Source of the DNA: Pegoplata infirma
Lineage: Eukaryota; Arthropoda; Insecta; Diptera; Anthomyiidae
NCBI GenBank assembly: GCA_963921195.1
Contig: OY992536.1
Span: 327,067,038-327,131,037, forward strand
Direction of reading: 5' to 3'
DNA: 64,000 bases
Shown here one piece after another: positions 1 to 11,263 of this stretch. The position numbers were made by a program, and so were the translations under genes. The notes beneath the pieces were generated by a model that was not told the DNA's origin, did not search any database, and worked only from the letters and a program-made list of their open reading frames with translations. Within the stretch, counting starts at the first letter, position 1. Every line of letters starts with the position of its first letter.

Positions 1-1250
1 AATTTTTTGTACACATGTGCTCTATAGAGCCAATTAAACATATCCATTTTCAGTTTTTTATATTTAAAAAAAATCGCGATTTTTTCGCGAATTTAATTTT
101 CTTCAAAAATTGAAAAAATCAAAAAGTATACTACTTTGAATAGCCATATCTCCGGAAGTATCTATCGGATTTCTTCAATTTAAAAAGCATTCGATTCAGA
201 CGATAGTCTTTCTTTATATTAATGTAATAAAAAAAAATGTTTTTAAAAAAAGTGCATTTTTGATGCAAATGCATTTTTTGGATGCATTTTTTAAAACTTT
301 CTCCCCCTTCAATTTTTTTTAAACCTACATAAATTGAAAATATAGCGTTTTTTACACAAAATTGCGTACCGCTTTTTTTGTGACGGAGTTTCGTAAAAAT
401 TTTGTAATTTTTTTAAAAATACCTTATTGGTTTTTCCATACAATTTTTTCATAAAATTCATAAAATAAAAATTCATAAAATAAAAAAAATCACGAAAATT
501 TTGTAAAACGCCGTCACAAAAAAAAATGTACCCAATTTTATGTAAGAAATGCTATATTTTCGATTTATGCAGGTTTCAAACAAATTGAAGGGGGAAAAAG
601 TTTTTAAAAATGCATCCAAAAATTGCATTTGCATCAAAAATGCATTTTTTTAAAAAATAATTTTTGTTAGTGCATTGGTATAAAAACGGATAATCAGTTG
701 AATCGAACGCTTTTTGAGTCGTAGAAATCCGATAGATACTTTTGAAGAAATGGCTTTTTAAAGTTACATACTTTTTTGATAAAATTGCAAAATAAACACT
801 AAATTGATTTTTTGTATGGAAAAACCCAAATAAGTAGTTTTAAAAAAATCACGAAAATTTTTTGAAACTCTGTCACAAAAAAAAACGGTACTCAATTTTG
901 TGTAAAAAATGTCATATTTTCGAATTATGCAGGTTTCAAAAAAATTGAAGGGGGAGAAAGTTTTGAAAAATGCATCCAAAAATTGCATTTGCATTAAAAA
1001 TGCACTTTTTTTGGAAAACTTTTTTTTTTATTGCATTGGTATAAAAAAGGACGAACGTTTGAATCAAATGCTTTTTGAATCGTAGAAATCCGATAGATAC
1101 TTTAGAAGATATGGCTCTTCAAATTAACATACTTTTTTGATTTTTTAAATTTTTGAAGAAAATTAAATTCGCGAAAAAGTCACGATTTTTTTAAAACTAA
1201 AAAAACTGAAAATGGATATGTTTTATTGGCTTTATTGAGAATGCATACCG
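1..1250. repeat. Foldback repeat, left side near the window edge
   Basis: Sequence from about 25-130 returns as reverse complement at about 1128-1235 (including the stretch with CGCGAATTTAATTTTCTTC). An inner block is present three times: inverted at about 130-420 and in direct orientation at about 480-780 and 840-1130. Each inner copy carries the same landmarks: TGCATTTGCAT, a block reading GAAGGGGG on one strand, and TATCGGATTTC or its complement. The two arms therefore pair with an extra direct copy between them. No terminal duplication can be checked because the left end lies close to or beyond the window. The open frame at 764-994 on the minus strand is an AT-rich by-product. Confidence 0.75.
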
Positions 1251-1804
1251 TTAATATAAAGAAAATCGAAAGACCTAAGGTCAGAAAATAGCATTTTTTA
1301 TGTGTTTTCTGGTGGATTTTGTGATATAATTTAAGCGGATTCAGCTGAAATCTCCTAAGATAAGAGTTTTTCTAGTAAGATGGCCGATATTTTTTAACAA
1401 GACTTTACAAAAAACGTCAAGTGCAATTCGAGCTTTGATTACTAAATACTACACCAAGCTAAGCCATTTGTGATATCTTATACCAATTTAGATACGCGAA
1501 ATCAGTCGAAAACGAAGCAAAAATAATAAAAATATAGTATGCAGAAAGAAAAATGCACTAAAATTGCATCAAAAACTAAAAAACCATGGAAGGAAAGGTG
1601 ACTAATGGTAAGAGTAGAACTCAAATATTGTTTAATGACGTAGTTTTTATGCAGGGGTTAGTTACCAGACCTCTGCGGGTAATAAGTTGGTGTAACAACA
1701 AAAAAATAAAATCCAAAGCATTCAGAACTACTGATATTTCATACTGGCCTATCTGTTTTGTTACTCATAAAGGTAAGTTCGCAGGCTTTCGGCCTAATGA
1801 ATAA

Positions 1805-4457
1805 CACTGTGCAACAGTGAAATTGGGGGGTGAACCAAACCAAGACAGAATGATAGTATTTGGTTAGTATAGTAAAACCCCCAAAGGTTTTGGCGCTGTG
1901 TGGGTACAGTCAATTTTTATGGCCCACTGAAATTTTTATTTTTTTTCCAAAAGGTGGTTAAATAAGTCGAAAAAAATAATGTTTATGTTACTCTTAGCCT
2001 AAAATTGAGCTCAGATGTCTGTAATAGAATTTCATGGGGATTATTTTTCTAGAATATATTAACCCTCTATCTGCCCTGTTTTTGGGTCATTTTAGTCCTT
2101 TTTTCAAGAAATGACTCAAAAGTTTCATAGGATATGCGTTTAAAAGGTTAAAATATTCTACGAATATTTTGTTCATCAAATTTCACTTGGGGTCTTCACT
2201 GGCGGAAAGTTCGACCGGTCTGCAGAAAATGCCTAAAAATTTAAAATTGTAAAGTCTAATTCATTTTTCATATTTATTGCATAAACTGTTTACGATTGTG
2301 AGCAACAAATATAGGATATAAGTGTGGGGGGTGGACCCTTCCAGCTGAGGATGATAGTATTTGGTTAGTATAGTAAAACCCCCAAAGGGTTTGGCACTGT
2401 GTGGGTACAGTCGATTTTTATGGCCCACTGAAATTTTTATTTTTTCCCCTAAGGGGTTTGAGAAAATTCGATAAAAATTAAGTTTATATTAATCTGAGCC
2501 TAAAATTAAACTCAGATGGCTTCAGTAGAATTTTATGGGAACTATTTTTCTAGAATATATTAACCCTCTATCTGCCTTGTTTTTGGGTCATTTTAGTCCA
2601 TTTTTTAAGGAACGACTTAAAAGTCTACTAAGATATACGTTTAAAGGGTTAAAATATTCCAGGAATATTTTTTGCATCAAATTTCACTAGGGGTCTTCAC
2701 ATGCAAAAAGTTAAACCGGTCTGTAGAAAATGTCTTAAAATTAAAAATTGTAAAGTCTTGTTAATTTTTGATATATATGCCGAAAACTGTTTACGATTGT
2801 ATGCAACAAATATAGGATAATGGTCTGGGGGTGGACCCTTCCAGAACAGGATGACAGTATTTGGTTAGTTCAGTAAAATCCCCAAAGGGCTTGGCGCTGG
2901 GTGGGTACAGTAGTTTTATGTGGCCCACTGATTTTTTGTTTTATTTCTCCAAAGAGGTTTATACAAACGAAAAAACTAATGCTTATGTTACTCTGAGCCT
3001 AAAATTGAACTCAGGTGTTTTCAGTACAATTTAATGGGTATAATTTTTCTACAATACATTAACACTCGATCTCCACTTTTTGGGTCATTTTAGTCCTTTT
3101 GTTAAGAAATGACAAAAAAAGTCTCCTTAGATTTGCTTTAAAAGGGGTTTACAACACACAGCGCCAAGCCCTTTGGGTGGCTTAAATTTGAAAAACTAAT
3201 AAAACTAGTGTCCGTTTTTTGGTATTTTACTGAAGACATATGAGTTAAATTTTAGGTTCAGAGTAACATAAATTCTATTTTTTTTTTTTTTAAACCTCTT
3301 TGGACAAATAAAACAAAAAATCAGTGGGCCACAAAAACCTACTGTACCCACCCAGCGCCAAGCCCTTTGGGGATTTTACTGAACTAACCAAATACAGTCA
3401 TCCTATGCTGGAAGGGTCCACCCCCAGACCATTATCCTATATTTGTTGCATACAATCGTTAACAGTTTCCGGCATATATATCAAAAATTAACAAGACTTT
3501 ACAATTTTTAATTTTTAGACATTTTTTACAGACCGGTTTAACTTTCTGCCTGTGAAGACCCCTAGTGAAATTTGATGCAAAAAATATTCCTCGAATATTT
3601 TAACCCTCCAAACGTATATCTGAGTAGACTTTTAAGTCGTTCCTTAAAAAATGGACTAAAATGACCCAAAAACAAGGCAGATAGAGGGTTAATATATTCT
3701 AGAAAAATAATCCCAATAAAATTCTACTGAAGCCATCTGAGTCTAATTTTAGGCTCAGATTAATATAAACTTCATTTTTATCGAATTTTCTCAAACCCCT
3801 TTGGAAAAAAAATAAAAATTTCAGTGGGCCATAAAAATCGACTGTGCCCACACAGTGCCAAACCCTTTGGGGGTTTTACTATACTAACCAAATACTATCA
3901 TCCTCAGCTGGAAGGGTCCACCCCCCAGACTTATATCCTATATTTGTTGCTCACAATCGTAAACAGTTTTTGCCATAAATATGAAAAATGAATTAGACTT
4001 TACAATTTTAAATTTTTAGGCATTTTTTGCAGACCGATCGAACTTTCCGCCAGTGAAGACCCCAAGTGAAATTTGATGAGCAAAATATTCGTAGAATATT
4101 TTAACCTTTTAAACGCATATCTTATGAGACTTTTGAGTAATTCCTTGAAAAAAGGAGTAAAATGACCCAAAAACAGGGCAGATAGAGGGTTAATATATTC
4201 TAGAAAAATAATCTCCATTAAATTCTACTGGAGATATCTGAGTTCAATTTTAGGCTCAGATTAATAAATACTTTATTTTTCTCGACTTTTCTCAAACACC
4301 TTTGGGAAAAAAATAAAAATTTCAGTGGGCCATAAAAATCGACTGTACCCACACAGCGCCAAACCCTATGGGGGTTTTACTATACTAACCAAATACTATC
4401 AATCTGTCTTGGTTTGGTCCACCCCCCAGACCATGACCTTCAAATTGTTGCACAGTG
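1805..4457. mobile_element. PIF/Harbinger-like foldback with 500-bp subrepeats
   Basis: The ends are CACTGTGCAACA and its exact reverse complement TGTTGCACAGTG, flanked by TAA on both sides (1802-1804 and 4458-4460). Each arm is built of three tandem units of about 500 bp. The landmark TATTTGGTTAGT recurs near 1855, 2354 and 2857, and its complement recurs near 3384, 3884 and 4385. The arms meet near 3130-3150. A 3-bp TWA duplication is typical of PIF/Harbinger elements. Long inverted arms made of tandem subrepeats resemble Drosophila FB elements, but those belong to another superfamily, so the class is an inference. No protein is encoded; the 72-aa minus frame at 4000-4218 lies inside an arm unit. 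Confidence 0.8.
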
Positions 4458-4460
4458 TAA

Positions 4461-5084
4461 TCTGACATGCGAAGAAAGGATTATCATGTGCATAAAGCCT
4501 GAATTCTGTATGCAGTGCACATTGGGGCAAACCTATACGATTCTTGGCATTAAATAAACCGCTTATTTTTAATAAGAGTGTGTGGTACCGTTGTAAAGGG
4601 GACAATCTGTAGATCATATTTGCATTATAAAATTTCATGGTTACCTTGCAAAATTTTCAGAATTTATTAAATATTATGTTCATTTAATGTATTTTTTTAT
4701 TTCTTAAATCTTTAATTACGTTAAAAAAAAACAAATCCAGTTGAAATAATAAAATACATCTACTTTCTGGTTTCTGTAAGAGTTGGCAAAAAAAAAATGG
4801 AAAAAAAAATATCAAAAAATACAATTCAAAAACAATAAAAACTAATTTTTTCACAAATGTGAATGAGAAATATTTAATAATATCATATTTTTTTGCATAT
4901 TGCAAAAAAAACATGCAAAAAAATAATTAAATTTAATAAAACGAGTTAAAAGTGTGTATAAAACCATTTTTTTCGATTTTGCGAAAACAATGCAAATTTA
5001 TGTTTTACAAAAAATAAAATCAAAAAACAGAAAACAGAAATCTGTAAAAAATTCAATAAATTAAAAATGGATACGATTAAAATA
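4461..5084. other. AT-rich spacer, no gene seen
   Basis: This stretch starts with about 180 bp of ordinary-complexity sequence (4460-4640) and then becomes very AT-rich. No terminal repeats, tRNA-like boxes or convincing coding frame are visible. The small minus-strand frames at 4399-4638 and 4684-4914 have compositions expected from AT-rich DNA. Confidence 0.5.
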
Positions 5085-5430
5085 CGTGAGTTGAAAATTT
5101 AGTGTGAAACAACTCATATATAAATCCCTCTTACTTATTATTTTTTAACATTATCAAAACAGTAACTTCGAAATTGATATGATTAAAATTTGTTGATTGG
5201 AAATTGAGTGTGAAACTCCGCATATAAAACCGCCAAATAGTATTTATTTTTTATGAATATCGAAATAGTAACTTCAGAATTGATAATCGAAAGAGTAAGG
5301 TCGAAATAAATACGAATAAAAATTTTAAGTAGGACATTTAGTGTGGAACCACTCATATATTCGAATAAAATTTGTGAGTTGGAAATTTAGTGTGCAACCC
5401 CTTATATAAAATCGCTTAAACCTCCTTTGT
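5085..5430. repeat. Degenerate tandem repeat, short diverged units
   Basis: The phrase TTTAGTGTG followed by AACC(A/C)CTCATATA recurs around 5100, 5200, 5338 and 5390, each with TTGAAATT- or AAATTTGTGAGTTGG-like sequence before it. The copies differ by many substitutions and indels, so this is an old tandem array. Each unit contains a short TATATAAA run, but nothing else supports a promoter. Confidence 0.5.
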
Positions 5431-6323
5431 TGCTTATTTTTTATAGACCGAAATTTGTAAGATTCTTAATTAAATTCCATAAAACACATATTATTATTTT
5501 TTTTTTTTTCGATTTTAGAGGGTTTTTCAAAACGCGATAACATGTCCTAGAGGCAAATTGAGGCAACCGCTTTACTTGGAATCTTGTTGTATACATGTCG
5601 CTCTATATTCCACATATGAGTAGTATCAATTCAGTGCAATTCGCAGTATACTTTTATTCCTTTGAAATGATGAATTTTATTAATTTTTATTTTCTTAATA
5701 TCCTATTTGAAAATCCCCTAAAAGTATAACTTTTTTGCATGTGTTTATAGCTTTAACGGTCCAAAAATATTCTTAACATAATTCTTAATCATGTGACATT
5801 CAAAAAATTTCGGAGTGTGGACGTTTTATGTATCTTTAAGTGCACCAAACATTGCCTTCAAATTAAAATTATTTTAATTTATTAATTTAACATATTTTTG
5901 CTTAGTTTGAACCCTTTCTATACGAAGGCCCCAAGCTAAAAATAAAAAATAAGTATGAGTTTATATGCAGAATTTTGTTGTCTTTCCATTGGTGCTACCC
6001 TTTTTTCAAAATTCGCGGTTTCAGTTTTTGACTTTTTGCCAGCTGCCCCAATGTGCAGTGTTAGCAAGGGAATTATTTGTATATTAGAATCCCTTCACAG
6101 TAACATTTATACCTCTCAGATGGCAACTCTTCAATTACAAATGTATCCAGGAATAATATATGACATCTTACCTATTCATTGGACTATTTTACGTCGAATA
6201 TTTCACGGTTTATTGCGCATTTTTTGCGCGTTTTTCTTTTTGCATACTATATTTTGTATTATTTTCGCATGGTTTTTGACTGATTTCGCATATATAAATT
6301 GGTATATGATGACACAAATGGAC
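5431..6323. other. Unclassified spacer inside the 5.1-kb unit
   Basis: No repeat ends are recognised here. A plus-strand frame of 123 codons occupies 5955-6326 and ends inside the right inverted repeat. Its translation is rich in Phe, Leu and Ile, has no recognisable domain, and no splice or promoter evidence supports it. I treat it as chance, though it could be a remnant of an element protein. Confidence 0.4.
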
Positions 6324-6465
6324 TAGCTTGGTGTAGTATTTAGCACATCAAAGCTCGAATTGCACTTGACGTTTTTTTTTTTAAAATCCTGTCAAAAAAT
6401 ATCGGCCATCTTACTAGAAAATCGCTTAATTTAAGAGATTTCAGCTGAATTCGCTTAAATTATAT

Positions 6466-6800
6466 AAACATTTTGGCTTAACTGACATGGAGGTTAACAA
6501 TTAGTAACACCAGAATAGAATTAAGTCATTTACCATTTTATTTAGAATTAAGCGGAATCTGGAAGTATTTAATGAGTGTCCGAGTTCTTTTTTGAGGTGA
6601 TTTTACAAGTTATTTTAGTTTTCGCTGATTTGCAAAAAACTTAGCTATCACTTTGATTCAAGAACAACTGATTCTAAAAGTGTGAAAAACCATCTTTAAA
6701 ATGGTACCAACATGTTTTGGAATTTCATGAATTTTAACCACAAAATTTAATGAAAGAAATTGAGGTTATGAGTGTCCGACTACTTTTTTTACCCACTGTA
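6466..6800. mobile_element. Tc1/mariner-like right-end fragment
   Basis: The segment ends GAGTGTCCGACTAC, a T run, then ACCCACTGTA, closing with TA at 6799-6800. Tc1-type elements often end in a CAGT-GGGTA-like inverted repeat next to a TA target. A second GAGTGTCCGA block lies inside at about 6576. No matching left end is found in the window, so this is a truncated relic. Confidence 0.45.
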
Positions 6801-6997
6801 TCCAATATAAACATTTACAAAAACTATGAGAAAAAAAATCATTAATAAAACAAATATGCAAAACTAAGAGTAAAATAAAAAAAAATATTTTACAATAAAT
6901 TGTTACAGTTCTTATGATATTGTCTTAAAGTTTATGTTTTCACACTAATATATTGTTTATTTCGTATAAACAAAAATCTTTTTTAAAGAAAAACTGA

Positions 6998-7585
6998 CAA
7001 GGGAAGTATCTCAACCCTTATGAACCGATTTGCCTGAAACTTAAAATATATATAAATGAGACGATTTTAAGGTTGGGGTGTCTCGGCTTTTCGGCCATAT
7101 CAGTGTTTCAAAATTTCGTTGTCCCCTTATGAAACCATATGGACCTCCGGGAAAATTTCGATAACTCACGAACTAACAGGAATATCCTCTAGAGCGAAAA
7201 TACGTGTCGACTTAAATGTAATAAAGATTATTTCATATTCATATGGACATCGTAGCTCTATGTCATCATATAAATACCCCCCAAAATTTTCACATTTTCA
7301 TGAAAAAAGTATTTAACGAAGCCAAACTTTTACAAGGTTATGCCACCGTTGCATAGGCATTAAAAAAACCTTTCTTCTCATATGCAAACATCATATAGTT
7401 TCTTAGAAAGAAATGGCTGAAAAATTCAAAAAACGATTTTTTCGCCATTTTTTGACCCATGTTTTGAACCCCTAAATCCCCGATATGGCCGATAAGCCGA
7501 GACACCCCACCCTTAGAATTGTCTCTTTTATATATATTTTACGTTTCATGCAAATCGGTTCATAAGGGTTGAGATACTTCCCTTG
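6998..7585. mobile_element. CAAGG-family palindromic MITE, copy 1
   Basis: The ends read CAAGGGAAGTATCTCAACCC and its complement, and they pair for about 110 bp or more (for example GGTGTCTCGGCTTTTCGGCC against the arm near 7490). TGA flanks both sides (6995-6997 and 7586-7588), a 3-bp duplication. The element is 588 bp and almost entirely foldback. It belongs with the copies at 13618, 27869 and 35324. The 65-codon frame at 7119-7316 reads through one arm and is not a gene. Confidence 0.85.
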
Positions 7586-7784
7586 TGAGTAAAGAAAATT
7601 ATTTGAAACATCTTCAAGTTCATTCACATGAGGCATTCCAGACCAAATGTACCGATACAGAAAAACATATAAATGTCTGAATAGGGTGTATGGATAGTCC
7701 TATATGGATTTGGGCTTAATAGGCGTAGTTAAATATTAAAGAAAGGGTAAAACTTGTGTTCCCGCGATTAAATATTTATTAACT

Positions 7785-7985
7785 TTAAACAAATTGCACT
7801 ACAGCCTCAAAATTGGGCATTCTTGTGTAATCTTTAAGGACTAGCAAATAATGATTTTTTTGAGAAATTTTTAGAACCCGTTTTGAAACTTAAAACAAAT
7901 TGCACTACAGCCTCAAAATTGGACATTCTTGTATAATCTTTAAGGGCTAGCAACTAAATATTTTTTTTGAGAAATTTTACTGTAT
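7785..7985. repeat. Two direct repeats, period 106 bp
   Basis: The block AAATTGCACTACAGCCTCAA starts at 7791 and again at 7897, followed in both by a TTCTTGT-TAATCTTTAAGG stretch and CTAGCAA. The copies differ at only a few positions, which points to a recent local duplication inside the foldback element. Confidence 0.85.
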
Positions 7986-8446
7986 CAATTTATTTATGTT
8001 GGCCATTTTTTGCAAGACTCAATCGACACCGTGACCACCATAAATAAATTTAAAACAGAAAAATAATTTTCTTGAAAATTATTCTACGAGAATATCATAG
8101 TTTTAATTAGTAAATTAAAAGCAGTTTTTTGTAAATATCAAATTTCAGTTAAATCACCTCAATCCAACCGAACACTAAGGTACTTAAGGTCATATTTGGA
8201 CTTTTAGTACCATAGTGTTTAAGGTCCCAGGTCTTCGGTTCAATTGATGTGTTTTAAATTGTGGGAGATCCTCCTCTTTCATTTGCCATCACCAGTGGCA
8301 TCTTAGGACAAGTACAAATATTTCAGAAATATTTTACAAAATGTATTCTTTAAAACTTTAAAGTCTTTTTAAAAGGAAACATGATCACGAAATGAAAAAC
8401 TGTAAATGCAGTTTTACACCATTTGATCTCTACTTTCAGACATATA

Positions 8447-9479
8447 TAGAGTTTTTCTTTTCCCGGACTTTTTCATTTCCCGGGAAAGCGGGATTCATTT
8501 TTAAATTTCCCGGGATCCCGGGAATTCCCGCAAAAACTAAAAATCCAATTTTTTTGTCAAAAAAAATATATAAAAAGCTTAATGAATGCGATTACACCAT
8601 TTATAATGTTTATACATCATCAAAATCTTATTAAGTACCTTTAAAACAAAAAAAAAATTAAGTTTCTAGAAAAAAAGTACAATTTTTGTTACACAGTTTT
8701 TATAAAAACACAGCCCAAATATGCCGAAATCTTTTAAAAGTATTTTTAAGGGAATATGTTGTTTCATATCGCTTTATCTGTTTTAATAATAAAAATTCAT
8801 CATTTATTCTAATTCATCTCAGTTCATTTTTACAATTAGTTCTCAACGTTTTGCCTCTAAAACGCAATGAAACTGATTCAGAGGAGTTTCTCAATTATGT
8901 CTCTGAAACTGAATGTAACTGTTTCAGAGAAATAAAATTACAAGAAAATTTTAAAAAATTATTTAAAAAATTTTTAAATATTTTAAAATTCTGGTTTCTA
9001 AAAGAAAAACCCGTTAATTTCAGAGTCATTCCTCACACAGATTTTATATCAATTTATCGATTTAAAAAGAATCATGTCAAGAGACATAAATATTTTCTAG
9101 AGAAACAAATAATCATACTGCAAATTTTTAAAATGCAGGTTTTAGAAAGAAAATTTTTCAGCTTCTGAAAAAAGTATCAGGTTTTGATAATTATATCCTA
9201 TCGAAGATTTATATATTGTGAAGATTTATATATTTTATGATATTTTTTAGTTAAAAGGTCTCGCTTGGAATACTTTTTAAGTCCTCTTGGTCCCTTGGTA
9301 CGTTTCTGCCTTCAATTATCAAGAATTTTAATAAAATCTCTAAAAAAAACACATATAAAATAATCAATATAAGTCGAAAAATCAACAATTTCAAAGAAAT
9401 GAAAATTCCCGGGAATTCCCGCTCTATTTCCCGGGATTTCGGGATCGAAAATTTACGGGAATTCCCGTGAAAAACTCTA
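8447..9479. mobile_element. hAT-type element, TSD GACATATA
   Basis: The element runs from TAGAGTTTTTC to its complement GAAAAACTCTA. GACATATA lies directly on each side (8439-8446 and 9480-9487), a perfect 8-bp duplication. The copy of the surrounding repeat near 41960-41990 lacks the insert and joins the two flanks, giving an empty site. TAGAG fits the hAT end rule YARNG. Just inside each end are clusters of CCCGGGA/TCCCGGGAATTCCCG. The 160-codon frame at 8686-9168 has no recognisable transposase motif, so the copy is taken as non-autonomous. Confidence 0.92.
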
Positions 9480-9599
9480 GACATATATCATCCGGTTCAT
9501 GTTTAATATTGACTATCGGACGGTGCTCTCCATACACTCTATTTAGACATTCAGGGTCACACATGCTTTTTTGGCTAAACATTTTGCGTAGAATGCCTC

Positions 9600-10825
9600 A
9601 TATGTATGAAGAGTGAATAATTAGGTAAATAATTATGAAGTTATACACATCAAGACATACATATTCTTAAATAAACATACATTCATACATATTCATATGT
9701 GTGTCATTCAATTTAATTACTTTAAAATTACATATAACCTTGATTTTCCTATTCATATTTTCATTAGACAATTTTATTATTAATTTGTTTAAAATCTGTT
9801 AAATCATGAAAAGATACACAAAAAAAACAAACGTTTGTTTAATAATTCTTATTCACGTCAATGTTAATTGTTTTCTTTAAGCATCGTTGAATTTAGCCAT
9901 CTTGATACATTGTACCTATCTACATTAGGGTGCCACTCAGTTTTCTACTATGGGACAAAATTGCACTTTGTGGGGAAAACCCAAGAAAACATTCTAACAA
10001 TAAGACATTTTTCTAAAAAAAATCTAAATATTCAATTAAAAAAGCCAATATTTGTTTATGTGTAGAATTTCTTATTTATATAAATCTAAAGCACACATAT
10101 CGCTCTAAAAGAGATTTTAAAAAAAACTTGGAAAAAATCACAGGAAGACCACAATGTCACTCACATGTTGCCAAATAGAACTAAATTACATTTTAAACGT
10201 AAACAAATTATTGTTTATCTATGTTTATCTATGCGTATAAATAATATTTATGTACTTGTTTATCTATGCGTATAAATAATATTTATGTACTTGTGTGTGT
10301 GTGTGTGCATGTGTAAATCGTTAAACAATTTAACAAACACATTAGATATTTGTCTAGATTTAATGGTTTATCAAATAAACAAAAGAACTTCAAAGACCAC
10401 CAAAATAACTCAAATTTATTTAAGAAACACAAATATTGATGTATTGATTAGTTTACCTTATTTTTGTAGGTGTTGTTGATATATAAATCAACTTAGATAA
10501 TATATTGTCCAAACATGTCATAAGGTTGAAGCGATACTTTGCGACAAATGGAGTAAAAAAATGTTGTGTTTAAATCAAACTTAACGCATTAAAAGCCCAA
10601 CAAAAACTAGAATTAAAAAATCTTTCTTGTGTTTTAAAATAGTCCTTAAACAAATATTTTTAACCATTTACAGATGAAATTTAAAAAATATCAATTGTAA
10701 TTCGAAGATTCTATCAGTAATTCGAATATTCCACATGTAATGGATCAGTTGTAAATCAAACAAGATCAATTAAAATTTGAGGAAGATAAATTGTAACTCC
10801 AAAAAGATCAGTTGTAGTTGAAAAT
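9600..10825. other. AT-rich spacer with simple repeats
   Basis: No gene or element end is evident. The stretch holds a two-copy 35-bp tandem repeat followed by a (GT)n run (listed separately). From 10670 to 10810 there are short degenerate repeats around GATCAGTTGTAA and TTCGAATATTC. Similar TTCGAATATTC-like text reappears at 19050-19140, on the other side of the large composite element. Confidence 0.5.
10223..10308. repeat. 2 x 35-bp tandem repeat plus (GT)n
   Basis: A 35-bp unit containing TATCTATGCGTATAAATAAT occupies 10223-10257 and is repeated identically at 10258-10292. It runs directly into a GT dinucleotide tract to about 10308. A partial TTTATCTATG lies just upstream, so the array probably grew by slippage. 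Confidence 0.9.
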
Positions 10826-11073
10826 TAGTAAGAAAATTATAGTCGGCCAAGACCAACCATATAAAACCGTAAGTGTTTTTAGGAAAATGGGTCCCAATTT
10901 TTAACATAAACCGATTGGATCTATCTTTCTTTTATCAAATCTTTAATAAGTTTAAAAACACTCCCAAGCCAAATTTGAGTGAAATAGGCTTCTACTTGTT
11001 GCCAATAAACCGCTTTAACTGAATATCGGGCAAAATTTTCATATGGGGTCTAAGTCCAAAAATGATCCGATTA
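10826..11073 (+). mobile_element. TATACCC-family repeat (variant A), truncated
   Basis: From AGTAAGAAAATTATAGTCGG onward this matches the complement of 30880-31133 block by block, including GGGTCCCAA, CGGGCAAAATTT and TCTAAGTCCAAAA. The hairpin at the end is weakened here (GTCGGCCAAGACCAAC). The copy stops exactly where the 11074-19020 composite is inserted; its distal TATACCC end is not recognised beyond 19020. Confidence 0.7.
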
Positions 11074-11263
11074 CACTGTGAAACAATTGAAGGGTAATTT
11101 CTGAGGGCCTCAACCAAACCAAGACAGTTTGAAAGTACTTGTGTGTAGTAGTGAAACCCCCAATGGGTTTTGCTCTGTAACGTCTCAAAGTTTTTTTTAT
11201 AGCCCGCTAAATTTTTCATTTTTTTTTCAAAGGCGTTTAAAAAAAGTCGAAAAAAATAATGTT

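Larger units (their letters stand above)
1324..6465. mobile_element. 5.1-kb unit bounded by 140-bp inverted repeats
   Basis: Bases 1324-1461 match the reverse complement of 6324-6465. They begin ATATAATTTAAGCG and end near CAAGCTA, with shared blocks such as AGATGGCCGATATTTTTT. The arms are diverged but continuous. The interior contains the foldback at 1805-4457 and an AT-rich segment with degenerate tandem repeats. The unit may be an old transposon with long terminal inverted repeats, or two solo ends trapping other DNA; no transposase remains. No clear target duplication is visible, although the ends are rich in TA. Confidence 0.5.
7630..9599. mobile_element. GAGGCATTCC foldback, copy 1 (interrupted)
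   Basis: The left end GAGGCATTCCAGACCAAATG and the right end ...GAATGCCTC (to 9599) match the ends of the fuller copy at 46292-48425. The next 70 bp on each side also follow the family (a GGATAGTCCTATATGG-like block on the left and its complement near 9510 on the right). A hAT element at 8447-9479 is inserted in its right part. The segment 8240-8446 is shared with an inverted repeat at 41983-42480. Flanks are AT-rich with at most a 2-4 bp duplication. Confidence 0.7.

Noticed and set aside
1586..1804. 72-codon frame before the foldback as a gene
   Set aside because: It is short, stops one base before the foldback's flanking TSD and element start, and has no recognisable domain or regulatory context.
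1805..4457. Transib assignment from the CACTGTG end
   Set aside because: The duplication is 3 bp (TAA/TTA in the family), not 5 bp, and no nonamer is present, so a PIF/Harbinger-type class fits better.
5955..6326. 123-codon plus-strand frame as a gene
   Set aside because: It ends inside a repeat arm, has a hydrophobic AT-driven composition, no domain, no splice or promoter support, and no second copy to show conservation.
8686..9168. 160-codon frame inside the hAT at 8447 as a transposase
   Set aside because: It lacks the hAT catalytic and C-terminal dimerisation motifs, is far too short, and includes palindromic repeats such as TCTGAAACTG...CAGTTTCAGA-like text.
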